This document shows positions 21,108-23,023 of a stretch of DNA of 23,023 nucleotides, in pieces; positions within the stretch are counted from its first letter, which is position 1, and every line of letters starts with the position of its first letter. The translations under genes were made by a program, and so were the position numbers. The stretch comes from UBA1151 sp963579925 (GTDB lineage: Bacteria > Chloroflexota > Dehalococcoidia > Lucifugimonadales > Lucifugimonadaceae). The stretch spans positions 1 through 23,023 of the forward strand of contig CAUZJA010000018.1 of NCBI GenBank assembly GCA_963579925.1, given 5' to 3'. Below the pieces are notes generated by a model, which was given only the letters and a program-made list of their open reading frames with translations, was not told where the DNA came from and made no database searches.

Positions 21108-21140
21108 CTTTAGAGGGATACGAAGACCGGGAGGTCATAC

Positions 21141-22937
21141 ATGACTACTGCCGACCGCACGACTGACTGGGTGCCAAACCCAGATACACAGTCGGTACTT
21201 GAAGTCTTGCCTGCGGAGATCACGGGCTTTGAGTCCGAGGTTGAAAAATTCCGGGCCGGTGGCTGGGAAGAGGCTGAGTTCATGGCCTATCGTCTCAGGC
21301 AGGGTGTCTATGGCCAGCGACAGCCGGACACGCAGATGGTCCGGATCAAGTTCCCGTTTGGCGGCATCAATGACAAGCAGATGGATGCCGTTGGCGATGT
21401 GGTTGAAAAGTACGCCCCGCTCAAGAAGGGACACCTCACTACGCGCGAGAACATTCAGATCCACCACGTGCTACTCCAGCACACACCTGACCTAATGCGG
21501 ATCATTGGCGATGTAGGCCTCTCAACTCGTGAAGCGTGCGGCAACACTCTTCGAAACGTGACAGGCTGCCCACGAGCCGGCGTGAGCACGAACGAAATAT
21601 TCGATATTTCACCGTACGCTGCAGCGTATTCCCGTTTCTTCTTGCGACATGAGCTCAGCGGCGGAATGCCCCGCAAGATCAAGTCAGCCTTTTCTGGCTG
21701 CGACGACGACTGCGCGATCACGCCGATTCACGATGTTGGCGTGAGAGCCAAAATTCAGGATGGCGTGAAGGGATTTGAGATCGTAATGGGTGGTGGTCTC
21801 TCCATCTTCCCAAAGGTCGCACCCACCCTCTATGACTTCGTGCCTGCAGACGATCCAAAGTGGCTTCGTATCATTGAGGCCGCACTACGGATCTTCAACC
21901 GCTCAAAGCAAGAGCGCGTCAACCGCATGAAAGCCCGGATCAAGTTCCTGATCGAACGCATCGGCATGGACGAGTTCCGCAACCAGGTTGAAGAAGAGTT
22001 GAAGGGCGATTGGGCGAAACCGGCCATCGACCTACCTGCGTTAATGACACTTGAGGACGAAGAGGCTGAAGTTCTGGCCAAGAACCCAACGACTTCCAGC
22101 GTTGACCTGGCTGACGTTGAGGGGCCTGCAGACTTCATGGAGTGGAAATTCACCAACGTGGAGGCTCAGCGCCAAGAAGGTTACAACCTGGTCTTCGTAG
22201 CAATCACCCGTGGAGACCTCTTCACGGAGCAATTCCATGGCCTTGCTGAGATCATGCGAAACCACTCTAACGGTCGAGCTCGAATCGACGTCCAGCAGAA
22301 CCTGGCTCTGCGATGGGTCCGCACCGATGAGTTGCAGGATGTGTACCAGGCGCTGAAGGGCCTTGGCCTCAATGCCTCTGGTAAGCACACCATCACAGAC
22401 ATCGTGACCTGCCCGGGCACCGACTCCTGCAAGCTGGGAATCACTTCTTCCATGGGCCTGAATCAGGCACTGCGTGACACGCTTGCCAACTACGACACAT
22501 CTGACGCACTGATCAACCAGATCCACATCAAGGCAAGCGGCTGCCCCAACTCTTGCGGTCAGCATCACATTGCCAACATTGGTTTCCACGGCGCTGTCAT
22601 GAAGGGCCCCGGCGGCCAAGTGCCAGCCTACGAACTCTTCCTGGGTGGCCAGTACGAGGATGGTGTCAAGATGGGCACCCGGATCAAGGCGAGAGTTCCT
22701 GCCAAGAAGGCACCCGAAGTCCTCGTTCAGCTACTGGACTTCTACAAGGCCAACAGGAATGAAGGCGAAAAGTTCAACTCCTTTGTTGGCCGACAAGAAA
22801 CTGGCGTGTTCGAAGCCATGATTGGCGAGTTCAAGGACGTTGGCCCGCTCAATCGGGACAACCTACCCAACTACATGGACTGGGAACGCAACGAGGTCTA
22901 CAAACTGGAACGTGGCGAAGGTGAGTGCGCCGTCTAG
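21141..22937 (+). CDS. sir: Siroheme-[4Fe-4S] nitrite/sulfite reductase, probably ferredoxin-dependent sulfite reductase
   Basis: Catalyses six-electron reduction of sulfite to sulfide (or nitrite to ammonia) in the cytoplasm. The cofactor-binding cysteines are complete: Cys424 and Cys430 in CPGTDSC, Cys468 and Cys472 in CPNSCGQHH. The two-fold domain repeat typical of the family is seen: a first ferredoxin-like half with LTTRENIQIHHV, ACGNTLRNVTGCPRAG and KIKSAFSGCDDDC, and a second with FHGLAEIMRNHSNGRARIDVQQNLALRWV. The 598-residue length fits single-chain ferredoxin-type enzymes. Sequence alone does not separate NirA from Sir; the upstream cysteine attenuator favours the assimilatory sulfite role. 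GGGAGG (21129-21134) lies 6 nt before the ATG. Nearby genes give no nitrate reductase or nitrite transporter. A strong terminator follows 24 nt after the stop, so the unit is monocistronic. Confidence 0.9.
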   Translation: MTTADRTTDWVPNPDTQSVLEVLPAEITGFESEVEKFRAGGWEEAEFMAYRLRQGVYGQRQPDTQMVRIKFPFGGINDKQMDAVGDVVEKYAPLKKGHLTTRENIQIHHVLLQHTPDLMRIIGDVGLSTREACGNTLRNVTGCPRAGVSTNEIFDISPYAAAYSRFFLRHELSGGMPRKIKSAFSGCDDDCAITPIHDVGVRAKIQDGVKGFEIVMGGGLSIFPKVAPTLYDFVPADDPKWLRIIEAALRIFNRSKQERVNRMKARIKFLIERIGMDEFRNQVEEELKGDWAKPAIDLPALMTLEDEEAEVLAKNPTTSSVDLADVEGPADFMEWKFTNVEAQRQEGYNLVFVAITRGDLFTEQFHGLAEIMRNHSNGRARIDVQQNLALRWVRTDELQDVYQALKGLGLNASGKHTITDIVTCPGTDSCKLGITSSMGLNQALRDTLANYDTSDALINQIHIKASGCPNSCGQHHIANIGFHGAVMKGPGGQVPAYELFLGGQYEDGVKMGTRIKARVPAKKAPEVLVQLLDFYKANRNEGEKFNSFVGRQETGVFEAMIGEFKDVGPLNRDNLPNYMDWERNEVYKLERGEGECAV

Positions 22938-22961
22938 GCACCACCTTTCACAACTGAAGAC

Positions 22962-23001
22962 AAAAGAAAACGGCCCCGGTAATCCGGGGCCGTTTTCTTT
23001 T
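22962..23001. terminator. Very strong intrinsic terminator, bidirectional by sequence
   Basis: A perfect 18-bp inverted repeat (AAAAGAAAACGGCCCCGG at 22962-22979; CCGGGGCCGTTTTCTTTT at 22984-23001) with loop TAAT. The A-rich left and T-rich right flanks are symmetrical, so it can stop transcription from both sides. It follows the reductase gene. The last 22 bases of the window hold nothing recognisable. Confidence 0.96.
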
Positions 23002-23023
23002 GAGTGCCGCAGCGATCAGGGAT

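Noticed and set aside
22041..22619. 192-residue frame on the minus strand inside the reductase gene
   Set aside because: Shadow of the reductase coding sequence, which carries the siroheme cysteines in the plus frame.

Overview
This window looks like a chromosomal segment of an environmental, probably marine, bacterium. The best guess is a member of the Chloroflexota (Dehalococcoidia / SAR202-like). That guess rests on moderately high GC, many GTG and TTG starts, solute-binding proteins made as lipoproteins (typical of single-membrane cells), and a catabolic mix of CocE-type hydrolase, acetamidase/formamidase, paired short-chain dehydrogenases and DapA-like aldolase. No rRNA or marker gene is present, so taxonomy is inference. 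No tRNA, CRISPR array, IS element or phage gene was seen.

Layout: (1) 1-1430 is a housekeeping corner: the 3' end of proC, a yggT-family membrane protein, and on the other strand birA translationally coupled to a yggU/DUF167 gene. (2) 1430-2490 holds a divergent intergenic region, an alanine/glutamate-rich coiled-coil protein with a basic tail, and a strong intrinsic terminator. (3) 2577-5790 has a prolyl-oligopeptidase-family (S9) peptidase followed immediately by an unrecognised lipoprotein. (4) 5908-9441 is a likely operon: acetamidase/formamidase, class III (HemL-like) aminotransferase and a FIST-domain sensor protein. (5) 9601-11333 has a promoter and two tandemly duplicated SDR oxidoreductases. 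(6) 11340-12506 (minus) is a fusion of a CinA-C-like domain with an NMNAT-like nucleotidyltransferase domain. (7) 12630-17008 has a RimI-like acetyltransferase, then an oligopeptide-type ABC substrate-binding lipoprotein with two permeases but no ATPase. (8) 17005-17892 (minus) is a zinc-ribbon protein plus a small membrane protein, with three 17-bp repeats upstream. (9) 18024-20824 (minus) is a DapA-like aldolase coupled by an ATGA overlap to a CocE/NonD hydrolase. (10) 20840-23001 is a siroheme nitrite/sulfite reductase gene with a regulatory leader and a perfect 18-bp terminator stem.

The most striking signal is the leader of the last gene. A 14-codon ORF (MSDAILQSCACTSY) containing Cys-Ala-Cys is followed by three short segments that can pair in mutually exclusive ways (1:2, 2:3, 3:4), the last being a hairpin followed by six T. 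The distances fit classical ribosome-stalling transcription attenuation, with cysteine as the sensed amino acid. This predicts that the reductase is an assimilatory sulfite reductase feeding cysteine synthesis and not a nitrite reductase.

Other points of note are the catalytic-residue substitutions in both SDRs and in the DapA-like protein, the CinA/NMNAT fusion, and the transporter without local ATPases.
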